From Streptomyces sp. MP131-18 (GTDB taxonomy: Bacteria; Actinomycetota; Actinomycetes; Streptomycetales; Streptomycetaceae), in NCBI RefSeq assembly GCF_001984575.1, contig NZ_LZNS01000001.1, forward strand, positions 5,965,464 through 6,029,463: a stretch of DNA of 64,000 nucleotides. Reading direction: 5' to 3'. The notes beneath the pieces are model-generated. The model had not been told where the DNA came from. It did not search any database and saw nothing but the letters and a program-made list of their open reading frames with translations. Of this stretch, positions 25,341-34,142 are shown in pieces. How positions within the stretch are numbered: the first letter of the stretch is position 1; every line of letters begins with the position of its first letter. The position numbers and the translations under genes were made by a program.

Positions 25341-25937
25341 GTGGGCGGAGTGAGCCTCACCAAGGGCGGCAACGTCTCGCTGACCAAGCAGGCGCCGGAC
25401 CTTACCGTGGTCACGGTCGGGCTCGGCTGGCAGGCCCGCAGGACCATGGGCGCCGCGTTCGACCTCGACGCGAGCGCGCTGCTGACCGACGCGCGCGGCA
25501 AGGTGCTCAGCGACCTGCACTTCGTCTTCTTCAACAACCTCACATCTCCCGACGGTTCCGTCACACACCTCGGCGACGAGCTGATCGGCTCGGCCCACGA
25601 GGCCGGCGGGGACGTGGGCGACGCGGAGGAGATCACGGTCGACCTGGCGGGACTCGCGCCCGAGGTCACCAAGATCGTCTTCCCCGTGTCCATTTATGAA
25701 GCGGAGTCCCGGCAGCAGAACTTCGGCCAGGTCTCCCACGCCTATATCCGCATCATCAACCAGGCCGACGGCAGGGAGCTGGCCCGCTACGATCTGACAG
25801 AGGACGCCTCGTCGGAGACCGCCATGGTCTTCGGTGAGCTGTACCGGCACGCTGGCGAGTGGAAGTTCCGCGCCATCGGCCAGGGATACGCCTCAGGACT
25901 GCGCGGGATCGCCCTGGACTACGGGGTCAACGTCTGA
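25341..25937 (+). CDS. terD: TerD-family protein
   Basis: 198 aa, GTG at 25341 with GGGAG upstream (a second GTG at 25350 is possible). Begins MGGVSLTKGGNVSLTK and contains the paired calcium-binding segments (FDLDASALLTD, FFNNLTSPDGSV, EEITVDLAGL) and the FGELYRHAGEWKFRAIGQGY end typical of TerD. TerD proteins bind calcium and act with TerC in resistance to tellurite, phage and other stresses. First gene of a Ter-type locus that runs to 33.2 kb. Confidence 0.93.
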   Translation: MGGVSLTKGGNVSLTKQAPDLTVVTVGLGWQARRTMGAAFDLDASALLTDARGKVLSDLHFVFFNNLTSPDGSVTHLGDELIGSAHEAGGDVGDAEEITVDLAGLAPEVTKIVFPVSIYEAESRQQNFGQVSHAYIRIINQADGRELARYDLTEDASSETAMVFGELYRHAGEWKFRAIGQGYASGLRGIALDYGVNV

Positions 25938-25985
25938 CATGTCAGCCTGCATATCCGCGGCCCCGCGCGGGAGACTGGAATTTTC

Positions 25986-27140
25986 GTGATTTGGAAAACC
26001 TTCGGCTGGTCGTTCGGCGTCACCGCCGCCGGCCTCGCCGCCGCCCTGATCTTCTGGGGCTGGGAAGCGCTCGCCGTCGTGGCGATCCTCTCCATCCTGG
26101 AGATCTCCCTCTCCTTTGACAACGCCGTGGTCAACGCCGGTGTCCTGAAGAGGATGAACGAGTTCTGGCAGCGGATCTTCCTGACGATCGGCATCCTGAT
26201 CGCCGTCTTCGGTATGCGGCTGGTCTTTCCCGTGGCCATCGTCTCGATCACCGCATCGCTTGGGCCGATCGAGGCCGTCGAGCTGGCGCTCGACGACCCC
26301 GACCAGTACGAGCAGCTCGTGACCGACGCGCACCCGTCCATCGCCGCGTTCGGTGGCATGTTCCTGCTGATGATCTTCCTCAACTTCATCTTCCAGGAGC
26401 GGGAGCACCGGTGGATCGGCTGGCTGGAGCGCCCGCTCGCCAAGCTCGGCCGGATCGACGGCTTCGCCGTCGGCGTCGCGCTGGCCGCGCTGCTGCTGAC
26501 CGCCACCACCGTCGCCACCAGCGCCTACCAGCACGGCGGCGCCCACCTGGACAAGTCCGACACGGTGCTGCTGTCCGGCGTCGCGGGCGTGTTGACGTAC
26601 CTCCTGGTCGGCGGCCTGTCGGGATTCTTCGAGCACCGGCTGGAGGAGGGTGAGGAGCGGGCGGCCGAGGAGGAAGAGGCCGCGAAGCGCGCCGGCAAGG
26701 AGCCCACCGCGGTCGGCCTGGCCGGCCGGGCGGCGTTCTTCCTGTTCCTCTACCTGGAGGTGCTGGACGCCTCGTTCTCCTTCGACGGCGTCATCGGCGC
26801 GTTCGCCATCACCAACCACATCTTCTGGATGGCGATCGGCCTGGGCGTCGGCGCCATGTACGTCAGGTCCATCACCATCTACCTGGTCCGCCAGGGCACG
26901 CTGGACGACTACCGCTACCTGGAGCACGGCGCGCACTACGCCATCGGCGCCCTCGCCGTGCTGCTGCTGGTCAGCATCCGCTGGCACCTGCACGAGGTGA
27001 TCACCGGGCTGTTCGGCGTCACCCTCATCGGGTTGTCGTTCTGGTCCTCGGTCCGGGCCAACCGGATCGACGCGGCGAACGAGGCGTCCGGCGGCGGCGG
27101 GGACGCGCAGGAACAGCCGGAGGTGCGCTCCGGGGTGTGA
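25986..27140 (+). CDS. TerC-like DUF475 integral membrane protein
   Basis: 384 aa, GTG at 25986. About eight hydrophobic segments. Two acidic intramembrane motifs with the TerC-family pattern are seen: ISLSFDNAVVNA (residues about 40-51) and LDASFSFDGVIGAF (about 260-273), which are thought to coordinate a divalent metal ion. A charged cytosolic loop rich in Glu (LEEGEERAAEEEEAAKR) sits in the middle. It is likely a metal exporter or the membrane anchor of the TerD complex. Directly follows terD and ends at a strong terminator. Confidence 0.88.
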   Translation: MIWKTFGWSFGVTAAGLAAALIFWGWEALAVVAILSILEISLSFDNAVVNAGVLKRMNEFWQRIFLTIGILIAVFGMRLVFPVAIVSITASLGPIEAVELALDDPDQYEQLVTDAHPSIAAFGGMFLLMIFLNFIFQEREHRWIGWLERPLAKLGRIDGFAVGVALAALLLTATTVATSAYQHGGAHLDKSDTVLLSGVAGVLTYLLVGGLSGFFEHRLEEGEERAAEEEEAAKRAGKEPTAVGLAGRAAFFLFLYLEVLDASFSFDGVIGAFAITNHIFWMAIGLGVGAMYVRSITIYLVRQGTLDDYRYLEHGAHYAIGALAVLLLVSIRWHLHEVITGLFGVTLIGLSFWSSVRANRIDAANEASGGGGDAQEQPEVRSGV

Positions 27141-27164
27141 GCCCCGGCGGATTGCGGAAGCCTT

Positions 27165-27199
27165 ACGTAGCGGGACGGTGACCGCCCGTCCCGCTACGT
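27165..27199 (+). terminator. Strong terminator after the TerC-like gene
   Basis: ACGTAGCGGGACGG pairs perfectly with CCGTCCCGCTACGT (14 bp, 7-base loop), 25 bases after the stop codon. It separates the terD-terC unit from the TerA-like gene. Confidence 0.85.
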
Positions 27200-27229
27200 G
27201 CGCGACAAAGTCGAGGGGGTGGGGCGGCC

Positions 27230-27982
27230 ATGGCGTCCCTGTGGTCGTACTGGCGCGGAGGCGGCATCGCGCGGCAGAAGTTCGACACCGTCGGCGGGAT
27301 GTCGAGCTATGCCGTGGAGCTGACCAAACGGTCGCCGACGGCGCCGCTCACCTCCCAGGGCGCGGAGACCGGCACGCTGCGCGTCGACCTGTCCTGGCGG
27401 ATGCGCACCAACATGGACTTCGACCGCGCCCACGGGCGTGCGCGCTTCCTGCGGCACCCGCTGGAGATCTTCAAGCCCGCGGAGATACAGGGGCATTCGC
27501 AGGGCGTGGCCAGCATCGACTTCGACCTGGCCTGCCTCTACGAGCTGACCGACGGCAGCAAGGGCGTCGTGCAGTCCCTCGGCGGTCTCCAGGGCGACTT
27601 CAGCGCGCCGCCCTACCTCAAGCTCAGCGGCGACGACAGGTTCGGCACGGCCTCGGGCGAGACGCTGTACCTCAACCTCGACTACGCCGAGGAGTTCAAG
27701 CGGCTGCTGGTCTTCGTCTACATCTACGACGGGGTGCCCGCGTTCGACCGCGCCGATGTCGTCGTCACCCTGGTCACCGCCGACGGCAGGAACGTGGAGA
27801 TCGGCCTCACCGACCCGCCGCCGCAGGCCAGGGCGTGCGCGGTCGCCCTGATCGAGCCCCACAAGGGGCAGCTGATCGCCCGCCGCGAGGTCAAGTACGT
27901 CTACGGTTTCCAGTCCGAGATCGACCGCCTCTACGGCTGGGGCATGTCCTGGGGCCGCGGCGCCAAGCAGACCCGCGCCTGA
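27230..27982 (+). CDS. TerA-like TerD-superfamily protein
   Basis: 250 aa. The core has the TerA signature: DLACLYELTDGSKGVVQSLG, PPYLKLSGDDRFG, ASGETLYLNLDYAEEFKRLLVFVYIYDG. The acidic residues in DLTDG and GDDR are probable calcium ligands. The N-terminus (about 70 residues) is less conserved. Expected to assemble with TerD and the TerC-like membrane protein in the cytoplasmic Ter complex. It lies behind a terminator, so it has its own promoter. Confidence 0.8.
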   Translation: MASLWSYWRGGGIARQKFDTVGGMSSYAVELTKRSPTAPLTSQGAETGTLRVDLSWRMRTNMDFDRAHGRARFLRHPLEIFKPAEIQGHSQGVASIDFDLACLYELTDGSKGVVQSLGGLQGDFSAPPYLKLSGDDRFGTASGETLYLNLDYAEEFKRLLVFVYIYDGVPAFDRADVVVTLVTADGRNVEIGLTDPPPQARACAVALIEPHKGQLIARREVKYVYGFQSEIDRLYGWGMSWGRGAKQTRA

Positions 27983-28018
27983 GGCGCGCGGGCGCTGGTG
28001 CGGCTCAGCCCGCCTCAG
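27979..28018. terminator. Convergent-end hairpin
   Basis: CTGAGGCG (27979-27986) pairs with CGCCTCAG (28011-28018), spanning the stop codons of the converging TerA-like and TerD-like genes. Stem of eight with a long loop; a plausible bidirectional terminator. Confidence 0.35.
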
Positions 28019-28709
28019 CGCCGTCCGGCGGCAGGAACTGCGGGCCCTGCGGCGGCAGCGTGAACGCCGGGTCGGGCTGCGGGTACCCGTAGGTCAGCGG
28101 GGCTGTTCGCGAATCGCGGGGCGGCGGGTGGCCCGTCGCGGTGATCCCGAAGTCGGCGGCGAGGGCGACCAGGCCGCCCCGGTACCCGCGCCCCGTCGCG
28201 CGGAACTCCCAGCCGCGGGCACCCCGCAGCACCTCGCCGCACACCACCGCCGTCTCCCCTGGCCGCGGCGTGAGCGGCAGCACCGCCAGCGGCGCCGCCG
28301 CGCCCGCGCCGCCGTCCGCCCCGCCCGCCCCGCCCGCCGCGCCGTGCAGCAGCAGCCGCGGCCGGCTGGCCTCCGCCTCGAAGCCGCCGTCCGCCGAGGC
28401 GGCGAGCACCACGCGCGTCACCGACGTCTCAAGACGCGCGAGATCCGCCTCCACCGTGTCCCGCAGCCCCTCCGCGTCCCGCCGCTTCGGCAGGCGTCTG
28501 ACCAGGCCCGACGGATGCCGCGGCTGGTTGTAGAACACGAAGTCGCCCTCGGAGCGCACCCGTCCCGACGCGTCGAGCAGCAGCGCGGAAAGGTCGAGGT
28601 CGGGAACTGGGCGCCGTGCGCCGGAAGCCGTGGGCGTCCAGCGCAACACGGCGCGTAACGCGGTGAAGGGAAGATGAATTGTGGCTCCCCTCTCCAAGCC
28701 GTGCGTCAT
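28005..28709 (-). CDS. Second TerD-family protein
   Basis: 234 aa from the ATG at 28709 (MTHGLERGATIHLP), the usual TerD start. Retains the TerD pattern DLDLSALLLDASGRVRSEGDFVFYNQPRHPSG, ADLARLETSVTRVVLAAS, and a C-terminal VCGEVLRGARGWEFRATGRGY. The calcium ligands of the first site are kept. An alanine/glycine-rich insertion (about residues 120-140) and a proline-rich tail ending in GPQFLPPDG are extra. Divergent from the HpcH/HpaI lyase gene with about 115 bp between, so both probably share a control region. Confidence 0.85.
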   Translation of the reverse strand: MTHGLERGATIHLPFTALRAVLRWTPTASGARRPVPDLDLSALLLDASGRVRSEGDFVFYNQPRHPSGLVRRLPKRRDAEGLRDTVEADLARLETSVTRVVLAASADGGFEAEASRPRLLLHGAAGGAGGADGGAGAAAPLAVLPLTPRPGETAVVCGEVLRGARGWEFRATGRGYRGGLVALAADFGITATGHPPPRDSRTAPLTYGYPQPDPAFTLPPQGPQFLPPDGAEAG

Positions 28710-28824
28710 ATAAGGAATCCTGCCTGCCGCCATACTTCCGAAACAATGCCGCGCTTACGATTGCCACGGGAAGCCGGTGCCGCCAGCCGGGCGGCAGGAC
28801 GGCCCGACAAAACCGGGGAGACCG

Positions 28825-29988
28825 ATGCAGCATTACGGGCACCTCTCGCCTGCACGGCGTCGCGCGCTGTTTCACCAGGAGCCCGCCGAGTTCGGCCCCG
28901 AGTCCCACGTCAGAACGCTCGGGGCCGCGCTCGGCGCCACCCTCTACAGCCCGGCGACCCGCCCCAGGCTGGCCGCCGACATCGGCAGACAGGCGGCCGC
29001 CGGGGTCGTGTCCATGGTGCTCTGCCTGGAGGACTCCATCGGCGACGACGAGGTGGCCGGCGCCGAGGACAATCTGGTGCGCCAGTTCGAGGAGCTGCAC
29101 CGGAACGGGCCGGGGGGCCCGCTGCCACTGCTGTTCGTCCGCGTCCGCCTGCCCGAGCAGATCACGCGCCTCACCGCCCGGCTCGGTGCCGCGGGACGGC
29201 TGCTGGCCGGCTTCGTGCTGCCCAAGTTCACGGCGGCCTCGGGACCCGCGTTCCTCGAGGCCGTCACCGGGGCCGAAGTCCTCGCCGGGCGGCGCCTGCT
29301 GGCCATGCCGGTCCTTGAGTCGCCCGAGCTGCTGCACCTGGAGACGCGCGGCGCGAGCCTGACGGCCGCGGCCCGCGCCGTGGAGAAGTACCGGGACCGC
29401 ATACCCGCGGTCCGCCTGGGCGTCACCGACTTCTGCGCCGCGTACGCGCTGCGCCGCAGCCCCGACATGACCGCCTACGACGTGCAGCTCGTCGCCTCAG
29501 TCATCAGCGACGTCGTCAACGTCTTCGGCCGCGCCGACGGAAGCGGCTACGTCGTCACCGGCCCGGTCTGGGAGTACTTCCGCACGCAGGAGCGGATGTT
29601 CAAGCCGCAGCTGCGGTACAGCCCGTTCAGCGGCCGGGCCGAGGGCCTGCGCAGCCGCCTCATCAAGCACGACATGGACGCGCTGCTGCGCGAGATCGCC
29701 CTCGACCGCGCCAACGGCCTGCTGGGCAAGACCTGCATCCACCCCTCGCACGTCGCCCCGGTGCACGCGCTGTCCGTCGTCAGCCACGAGGAGTTCAGCG
29801 ACGCCGCCGACATCCTGCGCACCGGCCCGTCCGGCGGCGGCGTCCTGCGTTCCGCCTATACCAACAAGATGAACGAGGTGAAGCCGCACCGGGCGTGGGC
29901 CGAGCGGACCATGCTGCGCGCCGAGGTGTTCGGCGTCTCCCGCGACGGCGTCGACTTCGTCGACCTCCTCACGGCGGGCATCGGATGA
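28825..29988 (+). CDS. HpcH/HpaI aldolase / citrate-lyase-like enzyme of the Ter operon
   Basis: 387 aa, ATG with GGGGA upstream. TIM-barrel lyase: MVLCLEDSIGDDEV (metal-binding acidic motif), LPLLFVRVRLPEQ, GFVLPKF, AMPVLESPELL and KTCIHPSHVAPVH. Together with a phosphoribosyltransferase fusion and HAD phosphatase it forms a three-gene, overlapping operon. Comparative work by Anantharaman, Iyer and Aravind (2012) described this set as the biosynthetic arm of Ter systems, proposed to make a nucleoside-like metabolite. Its stop overlaps the next start (ATGA). Confidence 0.85.
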   Translation: MQHYGHLSPARRRALFHQEPAEFGPESHVRTLGAALGATLYSPATRPRLAADIGRQAAAGVVSMVLCLEDSIGDDEVAGAEDNLVRQFEELHRNGPGGPLPLLFVRVRLPEQITRLTARLGAAGRLLAGFVLPKFTAASGPAFLEAVTGAEVLAGRRLLAMPVLESPELLHLETRGASLTAAARAVEKYRDRIPAVRLGVTDFCAAYALRRSPDMTAYDVQLVASVISDVVNVFGRADGSGYVVTGPVWEYFRTQERMFKPQLRYSPFSGRAEGLRSRLIKHDMDALLREIALDRANGLLGKTCIHPSHVAPVHALSVVSHEEFSDAADILRTGPSGGGVLRSAYTNKMNEVKPHRAWAERTMLRAEVFGVSRDGVDFVDLLTAGIG

Positions 29989-32369
29989 GCGCCGACGCGA
30001 TATGGCCCGGGACCTGGGTCACCAGCCGCCTCGGCGTGCGGCTGCACGGCGACGCGGCCCGCGGCCTTCTCGGTCTGGCCCTGCGGCACAACCCCAAGCG
30101 CGCCCACCTGCTGGTCTCCGAAGTCCTCGGCAAGCACGTGCCGCAGTCGCCGCGCACCGTGTACGGCACCGGCGTCGAGCTGGGCCGCCGCGTCAAGGAC
30201 CTGCTCGGCGAGGCGGCGCCCCGCGCCCTCGTCCTCGGCTACGCGGAGACCGCGACCGGGCTCGGCCACTGCGTCGCCGACGGCCTCGGCGGCGTGCCCT
30301 ACCTGCACTCCACGCGCCGCCCGGTGCCCGGCGTCGCCCGGGCCGGCGGCTTCGAGGAGGAGCACAGCCACCACACCTCGCACCTGCTGCTGCCGAAGGA
30401 CCCCGCGCTGCTGGCCGGCGACGGGCCGCTGGTCCTCGTCGACGACGAACTCTCCACCGGCCGCACCGTGCGCAACACCATCGCCGCCCTGCACCGGGCC
30501 CGCCCCAGGCAGCGCTACCTCGTGGCCGCCCTGGTCGACATGCGCACCGAGAGCGACCGGGCGGCCCTCGCCAAGTTCGCCGCCGACCTCGGCGTCACCG
30601 TGGAGACCACCGCCCTGGCGGTCGGCCGCATCGACCTGCCGGAGGACGTGCTGCGCCGCGGTGCCGCGCTCGTCGACGCGCACCGCGCCCCCGACCACGA
30701 CGTCCGCGGCCGGCCCGCCGCGCGCCCGGAGCGCGTCGCCCTCGACTGGCCCGCGGGGCTGCCCGACGGCGGGCGGCACGGCTACCTGCCCGCCGACCTG
30801 GCCCGCCTGGAGGCCGCCCTGCCGGGCCTCGCCGCCGGGCTCACCGCGGCGCTGCCGCCCGGCGCGCGGCGCGTTCTCGTCCTGGGCACCGAGGAGTTGT
30901 CGTACACGCCGCTGCGTCTCGCCGCCGCCGCGGAGGCGGCGCTGCCCGGGGCCGAGGTGTACTTCTCCACCACCACGCGCTCCCCGGTCCTCGCCGTCGA
31001 CGACCCCGGCTACGCGATACGCAGCCGCCTCGTCTTCCCGGCCCACGACCGGCCGGCCGACGGGCCGGGGCCCCGTTACGCGTACAACGTGGCGGGCCGC
31101 GACTGGGACGCGGTCCTCCTGGTCACCGACGCCGCGGGCGACACCGCACAACTGCACGCGCCCGACGGGCTGCTGGCCGTGCTCGCCGCCCACACCCGGC
31201 ACCTGCTGTTCACCGTCGTGCCCTCGCTGCCGCACCCGCTGAGGGGTCCCGCGTTCTCCTCCTACGCGCCCGAGGACGTCGGCTGGCTCCTCCAGGACCT
31301 CTCCGGCGTCACCCTGGAGGCGCCCGCGGAGGAACGCGAGGAGGCCATCCAGTCCGGCGGTGCCCACTACGCGGAATCGCTGCCCGTGGAGTACCAGCCG
31401 AGCCCGGCGTATCAGCGTCTGTTCCACCAGGCCCTGGAGACCTCCGCGGCCCGCGTGGCCCGCGCCGTCGGCACCGTCACCGAGGCCGTCCTGGCCGAAC
31501 GCGCCCGGCCCGGCGGCACCCCCGTGCTGGTCTCCCTGGCCCGTGCGGGCACGCCCGTCGGGGTCCTGATGCGCCGCTGGGCCCGGCACGCGCACGGGCT
31601 CGACCTGCCGCACTACGCCGTCTCCATCGTCCGCGGCCAGGGCATCGACACCACCGCCCTGCGCTGGCTGGCCGCCCATCACGACCCGGCCGACGTCGTG
31701 TTCGTCGACGGCTGGACCGGCAAGGGCGCCATCACCCGGGAACTGGCCGACGCGCTGGCCCCGTTCCCCGGCTTCGACCCCGCCCTCGCGGTGCTCGCCG
31801 ACCCCGGCGGCTGCGTGGCCACCTACGGCACCCGCGAGGACTTCCTCATCCCCTCGGCCTGCCTCAACTCCACGGTGTCCGGGCTTATTTCGCGTACCGT
31901 GCTGCGTTCCGACCTGGTCGGTCCGCACGACTTCCACGGCGCCAAGCACTACCGGGAGCTGGCCGGCGCCGACCTCTCCCGCCACTTCCTGGACGTGGTG
32001 GCCGGCCGGTTCGCCGAGGTGGCCGCGGGCGTGGCCGCCGACACCGCCGCGCTGCTCGCCGCGGACCGCACCCCCACCTGGGCGGGCTGGCGCGCCGTGG
32101 AACGCATCAGCGCCGCCTACGGCATCGACAACGTCAACCTGGTCAAGCCCGGCGTCGGCGAGACCACCCGCGTGCTGCTGCGCCGCGTTCCCTGGCGCAT
32201 CCTGGCGCGCCGCGGCGCGGGCGCCGACCTCGACCACATCCGGCTGCTCGCCGAGCAGCGCGGCGTTCCCGTCGAGGAGACCGACGACCTGCCCTACAGT
32301 TGCGTCGGGCTCATCCACCCCCGTTACACCAAGGGCGCCACCGGAGCCGACGGAAAGGCCGCGCAGTGA
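29985..32369 (+). CDS. PRTase_2-TRSP-StiP-PELOTA fusion of the Ter biosynthetic operon
   Basis: 794 aa; ATG in the ATGA overlap with the lyase. Four regions: (1) N-terminal phosphoribosyltransferase with PRPP loop VLVDDELSTGRTVRN at about residues 149-163; (2) a TRSP-like middle with EELSYTPLRLA and YFSTTTRSPV; (3) a StiP-type (PRTase_1) domain from about 470, with a second loop VVFVDGWTGKGAITRE at about 569-584 and LADPGGCVATYGTREDFLIPSACLNSTVSG; (4) a C-terminal PELOTA-like RNA-binding fold (about 705-794) with PYSCVGLIHPRYTKG. In most bacteria regions 1-2 and 3-4 are two genes. It presumably joins a base-like moiety to ribose-5-phosphate. Confidence 0.85.
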   Translation: MSADAIWPGTWVTSRLGVRLHGDAARGLLGLALRHNPKRAHLLVSEVLGKHVPQSPRTVYGTGVELGRRVKDLLGEAAPRALVLGYAETATGLGHCVADGLGGVPYLHSTRRPVPGVARAGGFEEEHSHHTSHLLLPKDPALLAGDGPLVLVDDELSTGRTVRNTIAALHRARPRQRYLVAALVDMRTESDRAALAKFAADLGVTVETTALAVGRIDLPEDVLRRGAALVDAHRAPDHDVRGRPAARPERVALDWPAGLPDGGRHGYLPADLARLEAALPGLAAGLTAALPPGARRVLVLGTEELSYTPLRLAAAAEAALPGAEVYFSTTTRSPVLAVDDPGYAIRSRLVFPAHDRPADGPGPRYAYNVAGRDWDAVLLVTDAAGDTAQLHAPDGLLAVLAAHTRHLLFTVVPSLPHPLRGPAFSSYAPEDVGWLLQDLSGVTLEAPAEEREEAIQSGGAHYAESLPVEYQPSPAYQRLFHQALETSAARVARAVGTVTEAVLAERARPGGTPVLVSLARAGTPVGVLMRRWARHAHGLDLPHYAVSIVRGQGIDTTALRWLAAHHDPADVVFVDGWTGKGAITRELADALAPFPGFDPALAVLADPGGCVATYGTREDFLIPSACLNSTVSGLISRTVLRSDLVGPHDFHGAKHYRELAGADLSRHFLDVVAGRFAEVAAGVAADTAALLAADRTPTWAGWRAVERISAAYGIDNVNLVKPGVGETTRVLLRRVPWRILARRGAGADLDHIRLLAEQRGVPVEETDDLPYSCVGLIHPRYTKGATGADGKAAQ

Positions 32370-33223
32370 CCGAGACCGCGCCGCCGCGCGCGAGCACGCG
32401 CGCGAGCACCATCGTCGCGAGCGACCTGGACCGCACCCTCATCTACTCCGCCGCCGCGCTCGCGCTCGGCATGCCGGACGCGGAGGCGCCGCGGCTGACC
32501 TGCGTCGAGGTGTACCGTTCGCTGCCGCAGTCGTTCGTCACCGAGGCCGCGGGCGGCCTCCTGGCCGAACTCGCGGCGCACCCCGGCGCGTTCTTCGTGC
32601 CCACGACCACGCGCACCCGCGAGCAGTACCTGCGGATCAGCCTGCCGGGGCCCGTTCCGCGCTATGCGATCTGCGCGAACGGCGGCCATCTGCTGGTCGA
32701 CGGGCGCACGGACGAGGACTGGCACGCCGCGGTGCGCCGCGCCCTGGCCGCGGACTGCGCGCCGCTCGCGGAGGTGCGCGACCATCTGCGCCGCACCGCG
32801 GACCCGGCCTGGCTGCTGCGCGAGCGCGACGCGGAGGGCCTGTTCGCCTACCTGGTCGTCGACCGCGGGCTGCTGCCCGACACCTGGCCCAAGGAGCTGG
32901 CCGACTGGGCCGCTCCCCGCGGCTGGACCGTCTCGCTCCAGGGCCGCAAGCTGTACGCGGTGCCGCGCCCGCTCACCAAGAGCGCGGCGGTCGCCGAGAT
33001 CGCCCGCCGCACGGGGGCCGGCACCGTGCTGGCCGCGGGCGATTCGCTGCTCGACACCGATCTGCTGCTCGCCGCCGACCAGGGCTGGCGGCCGGGACAC
33101 GGCGAGCTGGCCGCCGCCGGCTGGGCGGCGCCGCACGTCACGGCGCTGACCGGGCAGGGCGTCGCCTGCGGGGAGGAGATTTTGCGGGCTGTGCTGCGTC
33201 GGCTCGACGGCGGCGCGCGCTGA
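32366..33223 (+). CDS. HAD-superfamily phosphatase of the Ter operon
   Basis: 285 aa, GTG start overlapping the previous stop (GTGA). HAD motif I ASDLDRTLIYS near residue 20, motif II Thr in PTTTRTREQY, motif III Lys in PLTKSAAVAEI and motif IV AAGDSLLDTDLLL. The cap type is C2-like. It probably dephosphorylates the ribosylated product of the PRTase fusion. The repeated Ala-Ser-Thr-Arg near the N-terminus comes from a short GCGCGAGCAC direct repeat. Confidence 0.88.
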   Translation: MTETAPPRASTRASTIVASDLDRTLIYSAAALALGMPDAEAPRLTCVEVYRSLPQSFVTEAAGGLLAELAAHPGAFFVPTTTRTREQYLRISLPGPVPRYAICANGGHLLVDGRTDEDWHAAVRRALAADCAPLAEVRDHLRRTADPAWLLRERDAEGLFAYLVVDRGLLPDTWPKELADWAAPRGWTVSLQGRKLYAVPRPLTKSAAVAEIARRTGAGTVLAAGDSLLDTDLLLAADQGWRPGHGELAAAGWAAPHVTALTGQGVACGEEILRAVLRRLDGGAR

Positions 33224-33224
33224 G

Positions 33225-33842
33225 CTACTTGCGTTCGCTGAACTCCTTGCGTTCGCTCAGCTCCTTGCGCCGGCGTTCCGCGAGTTCCTGCCGTTCCGGC
33301 GCGCCGTTGCGCGCCTCCGGGTGCCTGGCCTGCCAGTACGGGTTGTCGTGCGGCAGCCGCCCGCTGACGCGGCCGTACATGCCGAACGACATCAGCAGCA
33401 GGCCCGCGGCGAAGCTGAAGATCACGTTCTGCATGCCGAAGTTGAGGACGTTGGCGCCGGTCTCGAGCAGCGCCAGGTTGACGAAGCCGCTGAGCACGAA
33501 CGCGACCCCGAGCAGCATGTTGAGCGTCGAGGCGAGGTTTCCGCCCTTGACCATGCCGAAGAACAGCAGGAGACCGACGACGATCGACAGCCAGCTCAGC
33601 GCGCCGTTGGTGTACAGCCCCCAGATGGTGTCCTCGCGCGTGGAGAACATCCCCAGGTTTCTCGTCAGGCCGAGCGCGCCGAAGACCACGAGCGCGAGCC
33701 CCATCAGACCCGCCCCGATGCGGTAGACGCGGCTGAGCCTCCGGTCCACCGGCAGGTGCTCGTCCAGGCGGGCCCGCCGCAGCAGTGCCAGCGGTCCTGC
33801 GCTCGGCAGCCGCGGCGACCCGCTTGTGCTGTACGTACCCAT
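33225..33842 (-). CDS. DUF4383 membrane protein
   Basis: 205 aa, AGGAGG seven bases before the ATG. Four hydrophobic helices (GLMGLALVVFGALGL, LSWLSIVVGLLLFFGM, NMLLGVAFVLSGFVNLAL, NVIFSFAAGLLLMSFGMYG) as in DUF4383 proteins of unknown function. Highly charged C-terminus with repeated SERK units. Converges with the HAD gene; the stop codons are one base apart. Confidence 0.8.
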   Translation of the reverse strand: MGTYSTSGSPRLPSAGPLALLRRARLDEHLPVDRRLSRVYRIGAGLMGLALVVFGALGLTRNLGMFSTREDTIWGLYTNGALSWLSIVVGLLLFFGMVKGGNLASTLNMLLGVAFVLSGFVNLALLETGANVLNFGMQNVIFSFAAGLLLMSFGMYGRVSGRLPHDNPYWQARHPEARNGAPERQELAERRRKELSERKEFSERK

Positions 33843-33887
33843 GGGGGAACCTCCTTCGGCCCCCCGCGTACCCGTGCAAAACGGGCT

Positions 33888-34061
33888 CTAACGCGTCGGG
33901 CCCCACCGTGCGTGCTCGGCCTGCGGGCGGGGGAGCGTCCAGGCCGTGGCGTTCGCGGTGGCGCGGTCCGGGGTGACGTTGTGCCGGATGGCGTTCGCGG
34001 CCTTGATGCCGTGGCCGAACGCGCGGGCCGCCTCGACGAACGGTTGCAAGATCGCCTTCAT
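33888..34061 (-). CDS. Small hypothetical protein divergent from TetR
   Basis: 57 aa: begins MKAILQPFVEAARAFGHG, with a strong GGAGGG five bases before the ATG. A short amphipathic N-terminal helix, no membrane segment, no known domain. It shares the duplicated operator with the adjacent TetR gene, so it is most likely the TetR's target. Function unknown. Confidence 0.6.
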   Translation of the reverse strand: MKAILQPFVEAARAFGHGIKAANAIRHNVTPDRATANATAWTLPRPQAEHARWGPTR

Positions 34062-34071
34062 GGTGTCCCTC

Positions 34072-34134
34072 CAGGTACACTGATCTGTGAAGTTCCGTGT
34101 TCCACGGTAGGTATACAGATCTGTGAAGTCAAGG
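34072..34134. promoter_or_regulatory. Twin operators of the TetR / small-ORF divergon
   Basis: Two direct repeats of about 20 bp: GTACACTGATCTGTGAAGT and GTATACAGATCTGTGAAGT, 38 bp apart. The right copy has the perfect palindrome ACAGATCTGT; the left has one mismatch. One lies near each divergent start, so TetR dimers could occupy both and control both genes. Confidence 0.7.
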
Positions 34135-34142
34135 GGTGTGCC

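Noticed and set aside
30002..33223. A very long open plus-strand frame overlapping the PRTase fusion
   Set aside because: Its upper part is a shifted reading of the PRTase gene, with Arg/Pro-rich nonsense; only its last 285 codons are real (the HAD gene).
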